Source: Streptomyces paradoxus
GTDB lineage: Bacteria > Actinomycetota > Actinomycetes > Streptomycetales > Streptomycetaceae
NCBI RefSeq assembly: GCF_014202475.1
Contig: NZ_JACHGV010000001.1
Span: 552,186-616,185 of the forward strand
Reading direction: 5' to 3'
Length of the DNA stretch: 64,000 nt
Shown: positions 51,193 to 59,708 of the stretch, piece after piece
Layout: every line of letters begins with the position of its first letter
Numbering within the stretch: the first letter of the stretch is position 1
Position numbers and translations under genes: made by a program
Notes under the pieces: generated by a model
What the model was told of the DNA's origin: nothing
Databases searched by the model: none
The model's input: the letters and a program-made list of their open reading frames with translations, nothing else

Positions 51193-52049
51193 CCGTCACA
51201 CCGCTGGGGATCCCACGCCGCATGCTGGAGTTCACCCTCGACGGCGAGGAGGCCCGGGTACCCGAGGGCTCCACCATCCTGGACGCCTGCCGGGCGGCCG
51301 GGAAGGACGTCCCGACCCTGTGCGAGGGCGACACGCTGCGCCCGAAGAACGCCTGCCGGGTCTGTGTCGTCGAGGTCGAGGGGGCCAGGACGCTCGTCCC
51401 GGCCTGCTCGCGCAAGGCGGAGCCGGGCATGGAGGTCCGCACGGACACCGAGCGTGCCCGGCACAGCCGCAAGGTCGTCCTGGAACTGCTCGCATCCTCG
51501 GTCGACCTGTCGACGACACCGAAGGTCGCCGGGTGGCTCCAGGAGTACGAGGCGAAACCGGACCGCTTCGGCCCGGACGCGGCCCGGCTGAACGAGGAGC
51601 CGAAGATCGACAACGACCTGTATGTGCGCGACTACGACAAGTGCATCCTCTGCTACAAGTGCGTCGACGCCTGCGGCGACCAGTGGCAGAACTCCTTCGC
51701 GATCTCCGTCGCGGGGCGCGGCTTCGACGCCCGGATCGCCGTGGAGCACGACGCGCCGCTCACCGACTCGGCGTGCGTGTACTGCGGCAACTGCATCGAG
51801 GTGTGCCCGACGGGCGCGCTGTCGTTCAAGTCCGAGTTCGACATGCGGGCGGCGGGTACGTGGGACGAGTCCGCCCAGACGGAGACGACCACGGTGTGCG
51901 CGTACTGCGGAGTGGGCTGCAACCTGACGCTGCACGTGCAGGACAATGAGATCGTGAAGGTCACCTCGCCGCACGACAACCCGGTGACCCACGGCAACCT
52001 CTGCATCAAGGGCCGCTTCGGCTACCAGCACGTACAGAACCGGGACTGA
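51189..52049 (+). CDS. Formate dehydrogenase N-terminal iron-sulphur chain (split-off part of the alpha subunit)
   Basis: A 286-residue protein equal to the N-terminal third of FdsA/FdhA proteins. [2Fe-2S] cysteines 45, 56, 59 and 73; two [4Fe-4S] motifs at 152-162 (CILCYKCVDAC) and 196-206 (CVYCGNCIEVC); then the molybdopterin-adjacent cluster Cys237, 240, 244 and 272 (CAYCGVGC, CIKGRFGY). It ends QHVQNRD, exactly where the catalytic gene product at 47443 begins RLTHPLVRD. The His-Cys3 cluster usual between the first two sites is missing (ARHSRKVVLELLASSVDLST lacks the cysteines). ATG 51189 overlaps the NuoEF stop. Confidence 0.93.
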   Translation: MTVTPLGIPRRMLEFTLDGEEARVPEGSTILDACRAAGKDVPTLCEGDTLRPKNACRVCVVEVEGARTLVPACSRKAEPGMEVRTDTERARHSRKVVLELLASSVDLSTTPKVAGWLQEYEAKPDRFGPDAARLNEEPKIDNDLYVRDYDKCILCYKCVDACGDQWQNSFAISVAGRGFDARIAVEHDAPLTDSACVYCGNCIEVCPTGALSFKSEFDMRAAGTWDESAQTETTTVCAYCGVGCNLTLHVQDNEIVKVTSPHDNPVTHGNLCIKGRFGYQHVQNRD

Positions 52050-52056
52050 TCAGGAC

Positions 52057-52905
52057 ATGGGACGAGTCACGGAACGACGCAAGGTGATCCGCATCCGCGA
52101 CGGGGTGGTCTCCAGCCGCCCGGACACGCTCGTCGCCGAGGAACCCCTGGAGATCCGGCTCAACGGCAAGCCGCTGGCGATCACCATGCGCACCCCGGGC
52201 GACGACTTCGCCCTCGCGGCGGGTTTCCTGGTGAGCGAGGGTGTGCTGGGCGCGCAGTCGGACCTGCGGAACATCGTCTACTGCGCGGGCGCCACGGCCG
52301 ACGGGTCGAACACGTACAACGTGGTCGACGTGCAGACGGCCCCGGAGGTGGTGGTCCCGGACATCACGCTGGAGCGCAACGTCTACACGACGTCGTCCTG
52401 CGGGCTGTGCGGCAAGGCGTCGCTGGACGCGGTGCGCACCACGGCCCGCTTCCCCATCGCCGACGCTCCCCCGGTCCGGGTCTCCCCCGACCTGCTCGCG
52501 AGCCTGCCCGACCGGCTGCGCGCGGCCCAGCGGGTCTTCGACCGGACGGGCGGCCTGCACGCCGCGGCCCTCTTCTCGGAGGAGGGCGAGCTGCTGGACG
52601 CCCGGGAGGACGTGGGCCGGCACAACGCGGTCGACAAGCTGGTCGGCCGTGCCCTGCAGAACGGGGAGCTGCCGCTGTCCCGGGCGATCCTGCTCGTCTC
52701 GGGCCGGGCCTCCTTCGAGCTGGCGCAGAAGGCCGTGATGGCCGGCATGCCGGTCCTGGCGGCCGTGTCGGCGCCGTCCTCGCTGGCGGTGGACCTGGCG
52801 GCCGAGACGGGCCTGACGCTGGTGGGCTTCCTGCGGGGCAGTTCCATGAACGTGTACGCGGGTGAGGACCGGATCGCCCTGCGGGCCGCGGCCGCCCAGG
52901 GCTGA
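52057..52905 (+). CDS. fdhD: Formate dehydrogenase sulphur carrier FdhD
   Basis: A 282-residue FdhD protein that transfers sulphur to the molybdenum cofactor of formate dehydrogenase. The essential CxxC loop is TTSSCGLCGKASLDAV. Other hallmarks: EEPLEIRLNGKPLAITMRTPGDD, REDVGRHNAVDKLVGRAL and LVSGRASFELAQKAVMAGMPVL. It starts eight bases after the iron-sulphur chain gene, the last gene of the operon, with a GC-rich hairpin downstream. Confidence 0.95.
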   Translation: MGRVTERRKVIRIRDGVVSSRPDTLVAEEPLEIRLNGKPLAITMRTPGDDFALAAGFLVSEGVLGAQSDLRNIVYCAGATADGSNTYNVVDVQTAPEVVVPDITLERNVYTTSSCGLCGKASLDAVRTTARFPIADAPPVRVSPDLLASLPDRLRAAQRVFDRTGGLHAAALFSEEGELLDAREDVGRHNAVDKLVGRALQNGELPLSRAILLVSGRASFELAQKAVMAGMPVLAAVSAPSSLAVDLAAETGLTLVGFLRGSSMNVYAGEDRIALRAAAAQG

Positions 52906-52929
52906 ACAGGTTGCCCCGCGACACGGCGG

Positions 52930-52976
52930 CGGGGCCCCGACCGGCGGGGAGCGCCCCCTGCGCCGCAGGGGCCCCG
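52930..52976. terminator. GC-rich compound hairpin
   Basis: CGGGGCCCC (52930-52938) pairs with GGGGCCCCG (52968-52976), enclosing an inner stem CCCCTGCG/CGCAGGGG. It lies between the convergent fdhD and marR-like genes. Confidence 0.6.
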
Positions 52977-53001
52977 TCTCGGCCTGCCCAGGGCGTCCCG
53001 C

Positions 53002-53439
53002 CTAGTCGGCCGTGCCGGATATCCGGAGCAGCATCGCCGTGAACTGCTCCCGCTCGGCCGCCGACAGCGGTGCGAGCAGTTCGTCGTTGGCCGCGCGGGC
53101 CGCCACCTCGCAGCGCTTCAGCAGCCGGTCTCCCCGCGCGGTGAGGGACACCGCGTTCTTGCGGCGGTCCCGCGGGTCCGGCTCGCGTACCACGAGGCCC
53201 GCCGCCTGGAGGTCGTTGAGGACGCCGACCAGGTCTTTCGGGTCCAGCCGGACCCCGCGGCCTAGGTCGGCCTGGGCGACGGGCCCGAGGTCGCGGACGG
53301 CGGACAGCACCACGTGGTGCCACATCCGCATGTCCTCCTCGGCCAGGGCCGCGGCCACCAGGGCCCGGCCGCGGGCGGCGGCGCGGCCGAGCAGCCAGCT
53401 GGGCAGGGAGCGGATGGCGGGGAGGGGTGCTTCCGACAT
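53002..53439 (-). CDS. MarR-family transcriptional regulator
   Basis: A 145-residue winged-helix repressor. Helices HHVVLSAVRDLGPVAQADLG, DPKDLVGVLNDLQAAGLVVRE and the wing PDPRDRRKNAVSLTARG are typical of MarR; DxRD contacts the DNA backbone. It is divergent from a quinone-oxidoreductase-like gene, and two palindromes lie between them. This is the usual layout for a ligand-released repressor controlling a detoxifying reductase. Confidence 0.92.
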   Translation of the reverse strand: MSEAPLPAIRSLPSWLLGRAAARGRALVAAALAEEDMRMWHHVVLSAVRDLGPVAQADLGRGVRLDPKDLVGVLNDLQAAGLVVREPDPRDRRKNAVSLTARGDRLLKRCEVAARAANDELLAPLSAAEREQFTAMLLRISGTAD

Positions 53440-53450
53440 GGCCGCAGCCT

Positions 53451-53508
53451 AACCAAGAAATCGTTGGTTCTTCCTATGATCATCCTCTACCGTTGGTGGC
53501 CCCAACGG
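53451..53508. promoter_or_regulatory. Two candidate MarR operators
   Basis: AACCAA-GAAATCG-TTGGTT at 53451-53469 and CCGTTGG-TGGCC-CAACGG at 53490-53508 are inverted repeats sharing a TTGG/CCAA core. They fill the 103-base divergent promoter between the repressor and the reductase. Confidence 0.6.
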
Positions 53509-53542
53509 ATCCATGGGGACCACCAACGACCCCGGAGGTGCG

Positions 53543-54460
53543 ATGCGCCGCGTCCGCTACGAATCCAGAGGCGGCCCCCTGTTCATGGAGGAGGCGCCCC
53601 TCCCCGAGCCGGGCCCCGGGGAGCTGCTCGTGCGCGCGGAGGCGATCGGCGTCACGCTCCCGGTCGTCCGCAAGGTCACCGAGGCGGCCGAGCCCGGCCC
53701 GCTCGGCGGTGAGATCGCCGGGGAGGTCGCGGCCGTCGGCGAGGGCGTCACCCGCTTCGGCACCGGCGACCGGGTGACGGGCCTGTGCTTCGGCCACGGC
53801 TACGCCGACTTCGCGGTGCTGCACGAAGCCATGACCTCCCCGGTCCCGGGGGACGCGAGCGCCGTCGACGCGGTCGCCCTGGTCCGCAGCGGCCTGGTCG
53901 CCCTCGGCGCCCTGGAGGCGGCCCGCCCCCAGCCGGGCGAGGCGGCCCTGGTCACCGCGGCCGCGAGCGGCGTCGGCCACCTGGCCGTGCAGCTGGCCAG
54001 GACGCGCGGCGCCGGACGGGTCGTGGGAGCCGTCTCCGACCCGGCCAAGGCCGGCTTCGTCCGGGGCCTCGGCGCCGACCACGTCATCACGTACGGCGAC
54101 AACGGCTGGGGCACACCGGTCGACTACGTCCTGGACGCGGTCGGCGGTGAGCTGCTCACCCCGGCCCTGCACGCGCTCGTCCCCGAGGGGCGGCTGGTGG
54201 CGTACAGCTCGGGCGGCGGCACCATCCAGGCGTACGACCTGCTCGTGGACGCCAAGTCGGTGATCGGGTTCCAGATGGCCCGTATCGCCCGCGGGAAGCC
54301 GGAGTTGTACGAGCAGTGGCGCGAGGAGCTGTGGCGGCTGTTCGCTGCGGGAGAGCTCAGGCCCGTCGTGCACGGGGAGTTCGCCCTGGAGGACGCGGCG
54401 AAGGCGCACGGGGAGATCGAGGGGCGGTCCAACCTGGGCAAGGTCGTCCTGATCCCCTGA
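53543..54460 (+). CDS. Zinc-free MDR-type NADPH:quinone oxidoreductase
   Basis: A 305-residue medium-chain reductase. The N-terminal GroES-like fold contains GPGELLVRAEAIGVTLP and GGEIAGEVAAVGEGVTRFGTGDRV; structural zinc cysteines are absent. The cofactor motif is AASGVGHLAVQLART. The C-terminus has EFALEDAAKAHGEIEGRSNLGKVVL, typical of quinone oxidoreductases. ATG 53543 follows GGAGG closely. Probably induced by quinones or electrophiles through the divergent MarR protein. Confidence 0.9.
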   Translation: MRRVRYESRGGPLFMEEAPLPEPGPGELLVRAEAIGVTLPVVRKVTEAAEPGPLGGEIAGEVAAVGEGVTRFGTGDRVTGLCFGHGYADFAVLHEAMTSPVPGDASAVDAVALVRSGLVALGALEAARPQPGEAALVTAAASGVGHLAVQLARTRGAGRVVGAVSDPAKAGFVRGLGADHVITYGDNGWGTPVDYVLDAVGGELLTPALHALVPEGRLVAYSSGGGTIQAYDLLVDAKSVIGFQMARIARGKPELYEQWREELWRLFAAGELRPVVHGEFALEDAAKAHGEIEGRSNLGKVVLIP

Positions 54461-54516
54461 CGCACGCTTCTTGTGGGGGGTCTGTGAACCCAAGTACCGT
54501 CTGTGACCCACACATT

Positions 54517-54531
54517 GGACATGGGATGTCC
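54517..54531. promoter_or_regulatory. Palindrome before the sialidase gene
   Basis: GGACATGGGATGTCC has perfect 6-bp arms and lies 70 bases upstream of the sialidase start. A second GGATGTC half-site follows at 54541. It is a plausible repressor site for a secreted glycosidase gene. Confidence 0.5.
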
Positions 54532-54600
54532 GGATGACCGGATGTCTGTTCCCATGCCCGGGTGGTCCGGCCGACAGACGCATGAAGGGCAGGTCGCACC

Positions 54601-56472
54601 ATGCCGTCAAGTCTTCGCGCACGTCTGAGATCCACCCTGACAGCCGCTCTCGCCACCGGCGCGCTGCTCGCACCCACCGCCCCGGCTCACGGCCAATCCA
54701 CCGCGGCCGCACCGGAGTTCGAACAGCAGGTGCTCTTCAAGGCGTCCCAGGACCCGGGCTACGCCTGCTTCCGGATCCCGGCGATCGTCCGCACCACCAG
54801 CGGCACGCTGCTCGCCTTCGCCGAAGGCCGCGTCCTCAACTGCGGGGACGCCGCCGACATCGACATCGTCGTCAAGCGCTCCACCGACGGCGGCCGCACC
54901 TGGGGGCCGCTCCAGGTCGTCACCGAGGGCGCGGGTGACACGCACGGCAACCCGGCCCCGGTCGTGGACCGCGGAACCGGCCGGATCCTGCTGGCCGAGA
55001 CGTTCAACACCGGCCGTACAGACGCGGGCAACTGCACCGTCCCCTGCGACCGCACCCCGCACCTGCAGTACAGCGACGACGACGGCCGCACCTGGTCCGA
55101 GCCACGCGATCTGAGCGACCAGATCCTGCCCGGGCACTGGAACTCCTGGTACGCGACCGGGCCGGTGCACGGCATCCAGCTGACCCGCGGCAAGCACGCC
55201 GGGCGGCTCGTGTTCGGCGTCAACACCGAGACGTGGAACGGCAGCCGGGTCTCCGCCAACCACGCCGCGCTCATCGTCAGCGACGACGGCGGCGACTCCT
55301 GGCGGATCGGCGCCACGGACACCTGGCCCATAGGGCAGGACGGCATGTTCCGGCAGAAGCCGTCCGAGGTGACGCTCACCGAACGCACCGACGGCGCACT
55401 CCTCGTCAGCGGCCGGGAGCAGGACGGCACCGACCTGGGCCACCGCTCCCAGACCCTCAGCCGGGACGGCGGCGACAGCTTCGCCACACCCTTCCGCGAC
55501 CTCCCGGACCTGTACACCCCGCAGGTGCAGGGCGCGACCCTGCGCCTCGGCGGCCGGATGCTGCTGTCCGCTCCGGCCGACCCCGACCGCCGCCGGACGA
55601 TGATGGTCCGCTCCTCCTACGACGGCGGACGGACCTGGGAGAGCGTGGACCGGGGCACGGTCGTCACCACGGACTGGTCCGGCTACTCCGACATGGTGGC
55701 CGTGGGCGGCGGGGCGGTGGGCCTGCTGTACGAGGGCGGCGCGGTCGACGCCCGCGACGAGATCCGCTTCGCCCGCTTCACCGAGGACTGGCTGAAACCC
55801 CGCAGGGGCGCCGACCCGACCACGCGCGACGCGGCGGCGGGCGCCAGACCCGCGGCCGTGCTCGGCGGTGCCGCGCGGACGACCGGTGTCCGCGGCGGTG
55901 CGCTGTCGTTCGACGGCACCGACGACGCCGTCCGGCTGCCCTTCCGGTCCCGGCTCCCGCTCGGGGAAGGGGACTTCACGGCTTCGCTGCACTTCCGCTA
56001 CACGGCCACGACCGGCGAGCAGCCATTCCTGTGGATGGGCGGCATCGGCACCAACCAGCCGCAGATCTGGCTGCGGGGCGAACCGGCGAGCGACCGGGTC
56101 CGAGGGCTGATCACCACCCGGTCCGGCGCGACGACCGTCAGGTCCGCCTCGGTGTCGACCGACGGCGCCCACAACGACGGCCGCTGGCACCATCTGGCCC
56201 TGCGCCGCGGCGGAGGGCAGTTGACGCTCTTCCTCGACGGCGAGGCGCTCGGCACGGCGGACGTGCCGGGCTCGGTCAGCCGCAACTCCCCGTTCGGCGT
56301 GCACATCGGCCAGCGCATGGACAGCCGGGCGTACCTGACCGGGGCGGTCGACGACGTCCGGGTGTGGGACCGGGCGCTGAGCGAGGAGGAGCTGGCCGCC
56401 GGCGCCTCGGGCGCGGCCTCGCGGGGCACGGTGCTGTGGCTGCCCATGGACCAGGGGAGCGGCAGCAACTAA
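54601..56472 (+). CDS. Secreted exo-alpha-sialidase with C-terminal LamG domain
   Basis: A 623-residue secreted glycoside hydrolase (GH33 type). The signal peptide covers residues 1-34 (LRSTLTAALATGALLAPTAPA). The arginine motif FRIPAIVRTTSGTLLAFAEGR and repeated Asp-boxes (STDGGRTWG, SDDDGRTWS, SDDGGDSWR, SRDGGDSFA, SYDGGRTWE) define the six-bladed sialidase propeller, residues about 45-400. Residues about 415-620 are a LamG/concanavalin-type domain (GALSFDGTDDAVRLP, WHHLALRRGGGQLTLFLDGEALG, VDDVRVWDRALSEEEL). It releases terminal sialic acids from glycoconjugates outside the cell. ATG 54601 starts the signal peptide. Confidence 0.93.
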   Translation: MPSSLRARLRSTLTAALATGALLAPTAPAHGQSTAAAPEFEQQVLFKASQDPGYACFRIPAIVRTTSGTLLAFAEGRVLNCGDAADIDIVVKRSTDGGRTWGPLQVVTEGAGDTHGNPAPVVDRGTGRILLAETFNTGRTDAGNCTVPCDRTPHLQYSDDDGRTWSEPRDLSDQILPGHWNSWYATGPVHGIQLTRGKHAGRLVFGVNTETWNGSRVSANHAALIVSDDGGDSWRIGATDTWPIGQDGMFRQKPSEVTLTERTDGALLVSGREQDGTDLGHRSQTLSRDGGDSFATPFRDLPDLYTPQVQGATLRLGGRMLLSAPADPDRRRTMMVRSSYDGGRTWESVDRGTVVTTDWSGYSDMVAVGGGAVGLLYEGGAVDARDEIRFARFTEDWLKPRRGADPTTRDAAAGARPAAVLGGAARTTGVRGGALSFDGTDDAVRLPFRSRLPLGEGDFTASLHFRYTATTGEQPFLWMGGIGTNQPQIWLRGEPASDRVRGLITTRSGATTVRSASVSTDGAHNDGRWHHLALRRGGGQLTLFLDGEALGTADVPGSVSRNSPFGVHIGQRMDSRAYLTGAVDDVRVWDRALSEEELAAGASGAASRGTVLWLPMDQGSGSN

Positions 56473-56483
56473 CGTCACACAGC

Positions 56484-57719
56484 GTGCCCGACGACTCAGG
56501 AGCATTACGAGCACGACAGCGCACCGGAACCGGGATCGGCCTGCTGCTGGTCCTGGTTCTCGGTGCCGCACTGCTCATCGCCCTGCCCGGCGACGACGGT
56601 CCGGACGACGACGCCTGCCGGGCGCTGACGGTCGGCCCCTGGAAGGCGGACGACGGCCTCACCGCCGAGTTCGCCCGCTACGGCGACGACCCGGGCCGCA
56701 CGGACGACTGGACCGGCGGCGACGGCACCCACTCGGTGCGGCTGCCGGACGGCCGCGTGCTGTGGCTGTTCTCGGACACCTACCTGGGGCCGGTGCACGG
56801 ACCGCCCAACCCGCACGGCGAGTCCTACGCCTGGCGGGACGCCACCACGCCGCTGGTGCGCAACTCCGCGGTGCTCATGCGCGACGGCCGCCTCGCATCC
56901 ACCCTGCCCGCCCCGCTGTTCGCCGACCCGGCGCCGGACCAGTGGCGCTGGCCGGTCGCCGCCCGCGTCGAACCCCGCTCCCCCGGTTCCTCGGAGCAGG
57001 TCGTCCGGGTGCTGCTGTGGGTGCGCACGGCCGGACAGTCCCCCTGGATCTACGGCGTGCCCACCGCGACCGAGGTCGCCACCCTGTCACTGCCCGGGCT
57101 GCGCCTGGAGTCGATCACCGAGGTGCTCGACCAGCGGCCGGTCGCCGACCCTTCCCGGCGGGTGCTGTTCGGCACCACGCTGGTCGAGGAGGGCGGCTGG
57201 ACCTATGTGTTCGGCGGCGACGACGGCCGGCCCGCCGCCCGCCCCGTCTCGCACGCATACGCGGCCCGGGTCCCCGAGGGCGCGCTCGCGGACCCCGCGG
57301 CGTGGCAGTACTGGAGCGGCTCGGCGTGGGTGCCCCGCGCCCGGCCCCGGCCGGTGCTCGGGGACGGGCGGCGCAAGGGCGTGGGCAGCGCCTTCTCGGT
57401 CGTCCGGGACGGCGGCACGTACGTGCTGTTCACCATGGCCGCCGGACCGAAGGGTCTGACCACCGTGGCGTCCTACTGGGCCTGCTCCCCCGCCGGGCCG
57501 TGGCACGGTCCGGCGAAGGAGTTCAGTCCGCCACTGCCGCCGGGGCAGGTGGCCGCCTACAACCCGCAGGCGCATCCGGTGCTGAGCGGTGAGGGACGGC
57601 TCGTCCTGAGCTACGACGTCAACTGGCTGGAGATGACGGGCGCCGCCGCCCAGCTCAGCCGGAACGTGTCCCTGTACCGACCGCGGTTCGTGTCGCTGCG
57701 GCTGGCTGCGGCGCGCTGA
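56484..57719 (+). CDS. Membrane-anchored DUF4185/DUF5005-like protein
   Basis: A 411-residue protein with one N-terminal membrane segment (GIGLLLVLVLGAALLIALPG). The extracellular domain resembles the five-bladed DUF4185/DUF5005 group, seen in GDGTHSVRLPDGRVLWLFSDTYLGPV and AYNPQAHPVLSGEGRLVLSYDVNWL. Catalytic activity is unknown in this family, although relatives are carbohydrate-linked. It starts 12 bases after the sialidase stop, so the two are probably co-transcribed and both act on surface glycans. GTG 56484 is the first start before the hydrophobic segment; no clear ribosome site supports it, which fits reinitiation. Confidence 0.75.
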   Translation: MPDDSGALRARQRTGTGIGLLLVLVLGAALLIALPGDDGPDDDACRALTVGPWKADDGLTAEFARYGDDPGRTDDWTGGDGTHSVRLPDGRVLWLFSDTYLGPVHGPPNPHGESYAWRDATTPLVRNSAVLMRDGRLASTLPAPLFADPAPDQWRWPVAARVEPRSPGSSEQVVRVLLWVRTAGQSPWIYGVPTATEVATLSLPGLRLESITEVLDQRPVADPSRRVLFGTTLVEEGGWTYVFGGDDGRPAARPVSHAYAARVPEGALADPAAWQYWSGSAWVPRARPRPVLGDGRRKGVGSAFSVVRDGGTYVLFTMAAGPKGLTTVASYWACSPAGPWHGPAKEFSPPLPPGQVAAYNPQAHPVLSGEGRLVLSYDVNWLEMTGAAAQLSRNVSLYRPRFVSLRLAAAR

Positions 57720-58695
57720 CCTCCGCCGCCCCTTCCCGCGCGCGCCGCTTGGCGATCACCGCGCACACGATGAGCTGCATCTGGTGGAAGAGCATCAGCG
57801 GCAGCACGGCGAGCGCGGCCTGCGCGCCGAACAGGACGCTCGCCATGGGCAGTCCGGCGGCCAGTGACTTCTTCGACCCGGCGAACTGGATCGCGATCCG
57901 GTCCGCCCGGCCGAAGCGCAGCGCCTTGCCGCCGTACCAGGTGAGGAGCAGCATCACGGCGAGGATGACCGCCTCGACGACGACCAGGCCGCCCAGCCGC
58001 GCGGGGCTGACCTGGTGCCAGATGCCCTGGACCACGCCCACGCTGAACGCGGTGTAGACGACGAGCAGGATCGAGCCGCGGTCCACGAGCCCGAGGACCC
58101 GCTTGCGGCGGGTGACGAAGCCGCCGATCCAGCGCCGCAGCAGCTGGCCGGCGAGGAAGGGGACCAGCAGTTGCAGCACGATCTTCAGCAGCGAGTCGGC
58201 GGAGAACCCGCCCCCGCTGCCGCCGAGCAGCGAGGCGGCCAGCAGGGGGGTGGCGACGATGCCGACGAGGGAGGAGAAGGAGCCCGCGCAGATCGCGGCG
58301 GGCACGTTGCCGCGGGCCATCGAGGTGAAGGCGATCGACGACTGGACGGTCGACGGGACCAGCGTGAGGAAGAGCAGGCCCTGGTAGAGCGGGTGCGTAA
58401 GGATCACCGGCACCAGCCCGCGGGCCGCCAGCCCGAGCAGCGGGAAGACGAGGAAGGTGCAGGCCAGGACGGTGACGTGGAGACGCCAGTGGCGCAGCCC
58501 GTCGAGCGCCTCACGGGTGGACAGCCGGGCGCCGTACAGGAAGAAGAGCAGGGCGACCGCGGCCGTGGAGGCACCGGAGGCGACGTCCGCGGCCGACCCG
58601 CGTGCCGGGAACAGTGCGGCGAGGCCCACCGTCCCGAGGAGAAGCAGGATGTAGGGGTCGATCGGCATCCAGCTCGGCCAGCGCAGGCGTTTCAC
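57655..58695 (-). CDS. Bile-acid:sodium symporter-like (BASS) transporter
   Basis: A 346-residue protein with about ten membrane helices of the SBF-like family. Segments include PYILLLLGTVGLAALFP, GASTAAVALLFFLYGARLS, LVPSTVQSSIAFTSMARGN (family signature), and IQFAGSKKSLAAGLPMASVLF. It transports an organic anion with sodium or protons. GTG 58695 follows GGAG; longer starts lack support. Its last 65 bases overlap, tail to tail, the end of the preceding gene. It is divergent from a LysR regulator, which probably controls it. Confidence 0.9.
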   Translation of the reverse strand: MKRLRWPSWMPIDPYILLLLGTVGLAALFPARGSAADVASGASTAAVALLFFLYGARLSTREALDGLRHWRLHVTVLACTFLVFPLLGLAARGLVPVILTHPLYQGLLFLTLVPSTVQSSIAFTSMARGNVPAAICAGSFSSLVGIVATPLLAASLLGGSGGGFSADSLLKIVLQLLVPFLAGQLLRRWIGGFVTRRKRVLGLVDRGSILLVVYTAFSVGVVQGIWHQVSPARLGGLVVVEAVILAVMLLLTWYGGKALRFGRADRIAIQFAGSKKSLAAGLPMASVLFGAQAALAVLPLMLFHQMQLIVCAVIAKRRAREGAAEVSAPQPAAATRTAVGTGTRSG

Positions 58696-58802
58696 GGTGC
58701 TCCACTTGCTTGGTGCTTCGGTCGGTCCGGGGCCGCACCGGCCCCCTTCCATCCTGCTCCCCAGCCCGGCGATCGGGAATCCCGCATACGGCACTGACTG
58801 TC

Positions 58803-58817
58803 ATCGCGTTCCGCGAT
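58803..58817. promoter_or_regulatory. LysR-type operator candidate
   Basis: ATCGCG-TTC-CGCGAT is a perfect 6-bp palindrome located 13 bases before the LysR start and 108 bases before the divergent transporter start. It fits the T-N11-A pattern of LysR sites. Confidence 0.6.
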
Positions 58818-58829
58818 AACGTGGGGCTC

Positions 58830-59708
58830 ATGTACGACCCGTCCCATCTGCGCACGTTCCTGTCGGTGGCGCAGACGCTGAGCTTCACGCAGGCCGCGCG
58901 GCGGCTCGGACTGCGCCAGTCGACGGTCAGCCAGCACGTGCGGCGGCTGGAGGACGCCGCCGGGCGGACGCTGTTCACGCGGGACACGCACTCGGTGGAG
59001 CTGACGGAGGACGGCGAGGCCATGCTCGGCTTCGCGCGCCGGATCCTGGAGGTGCACGACCAGGCGGCGGCCTTCTTCGCGGGCACCCGGCTGCGCGGCC
59101 GGCTGCGCTTCGGCGCCTCGGAGGACTTCGTGCTGACCCGGCTGCCGGAGATCCTTGAGGGCTTCCGGCACGAGCATCCGGAGGTCGACCTGGAGCTGAC
59201 GGTCGAGCTGTCGGGCACGCTGCACGAGCAGCTGGCCGCCGGGAAGCTGGACCTCGTCCTGGCCAAGAGGCGGCCCGAGGATCCGCGGGGCGAGCTGGTC
59301 CGGCACGACCGGCTGGTGTGGATCGGCGCGGAAGGCCTCCGGCTCGACCCGGACCGCCCGGTGCCGCTCATCGTGTACCCGCCGCCGGGCATCACCCGCG
59401 CGCTCGCCCTGGAGGCCCTGGAACGGCAGGGCCGCCAGTGGCGGGTGGTGTGCACCAGCGGCAGCCTCAACGGCCTCGTCGCGGCGGCCCGGGCCGGTCT
59501 CGGCGTGATGGCCCACTCCCGCGGCCTCATCCCGCCGGGGCTGGTCCGGGTCCCGGACCGGGCGGGGCTGCCGGAGCTGGGGCAGGTCGACTTCGTGCTC
59601 GTCCACGGCCGCCGGCGGCCCTCAGCCCGGGGCGCGGCGGACGCCCTCGCGGCGGCGGTCCTGGCGGGCGGGGACCGGTTGCACCGCAGCGAGCGCAAGG
59701 GGCTGTGA
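58830..59708 (+). CDS. LysR-family transcriptional regulator
   Basis: A 292-residue regulator. The N-terminal winged helix reads HLRTFLSVAQTLSFTQAARRL, GLRQSTVSQHVRRLEDAAGR, and the effector domain starts RGRLRFGASEDFVLTRLPEIL with ELSGTLHEQLAAGKLDLVLAK and SGSLNGLVAAARAGLGVMAHS. The layout with the divergent BASS transporter is the classical LysR arrangement. ATG 58830 is used; GTG 58821 in the same frame is possible. Confidence 0.92.
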   Translation: MYDPSHLRTFLSVAQTLSFTQAARRLGLRQSTVSQHVRRLEDAAGRTLFTRDTHSVELTEDGEAMLGFARRILEVHDQAAAFFAGTRLRGRLRFGASEDFVLTRLPEILEGFRHEHPEVDLELTVELSGTLHEQLAAGKLDLVLAKRRPEDPRGELVRHDRLVWIGAEGLRLDPDRPVPLIVYPPPGITRALALEALERQGRQWRVVCTSGSLNGLVAAARAGLGVMAHSRGLIPPGLVRVPDRAGLPELGQVDFVLVHGRRRPSARGAADALAAAVLAGGDRLHRSERKGL

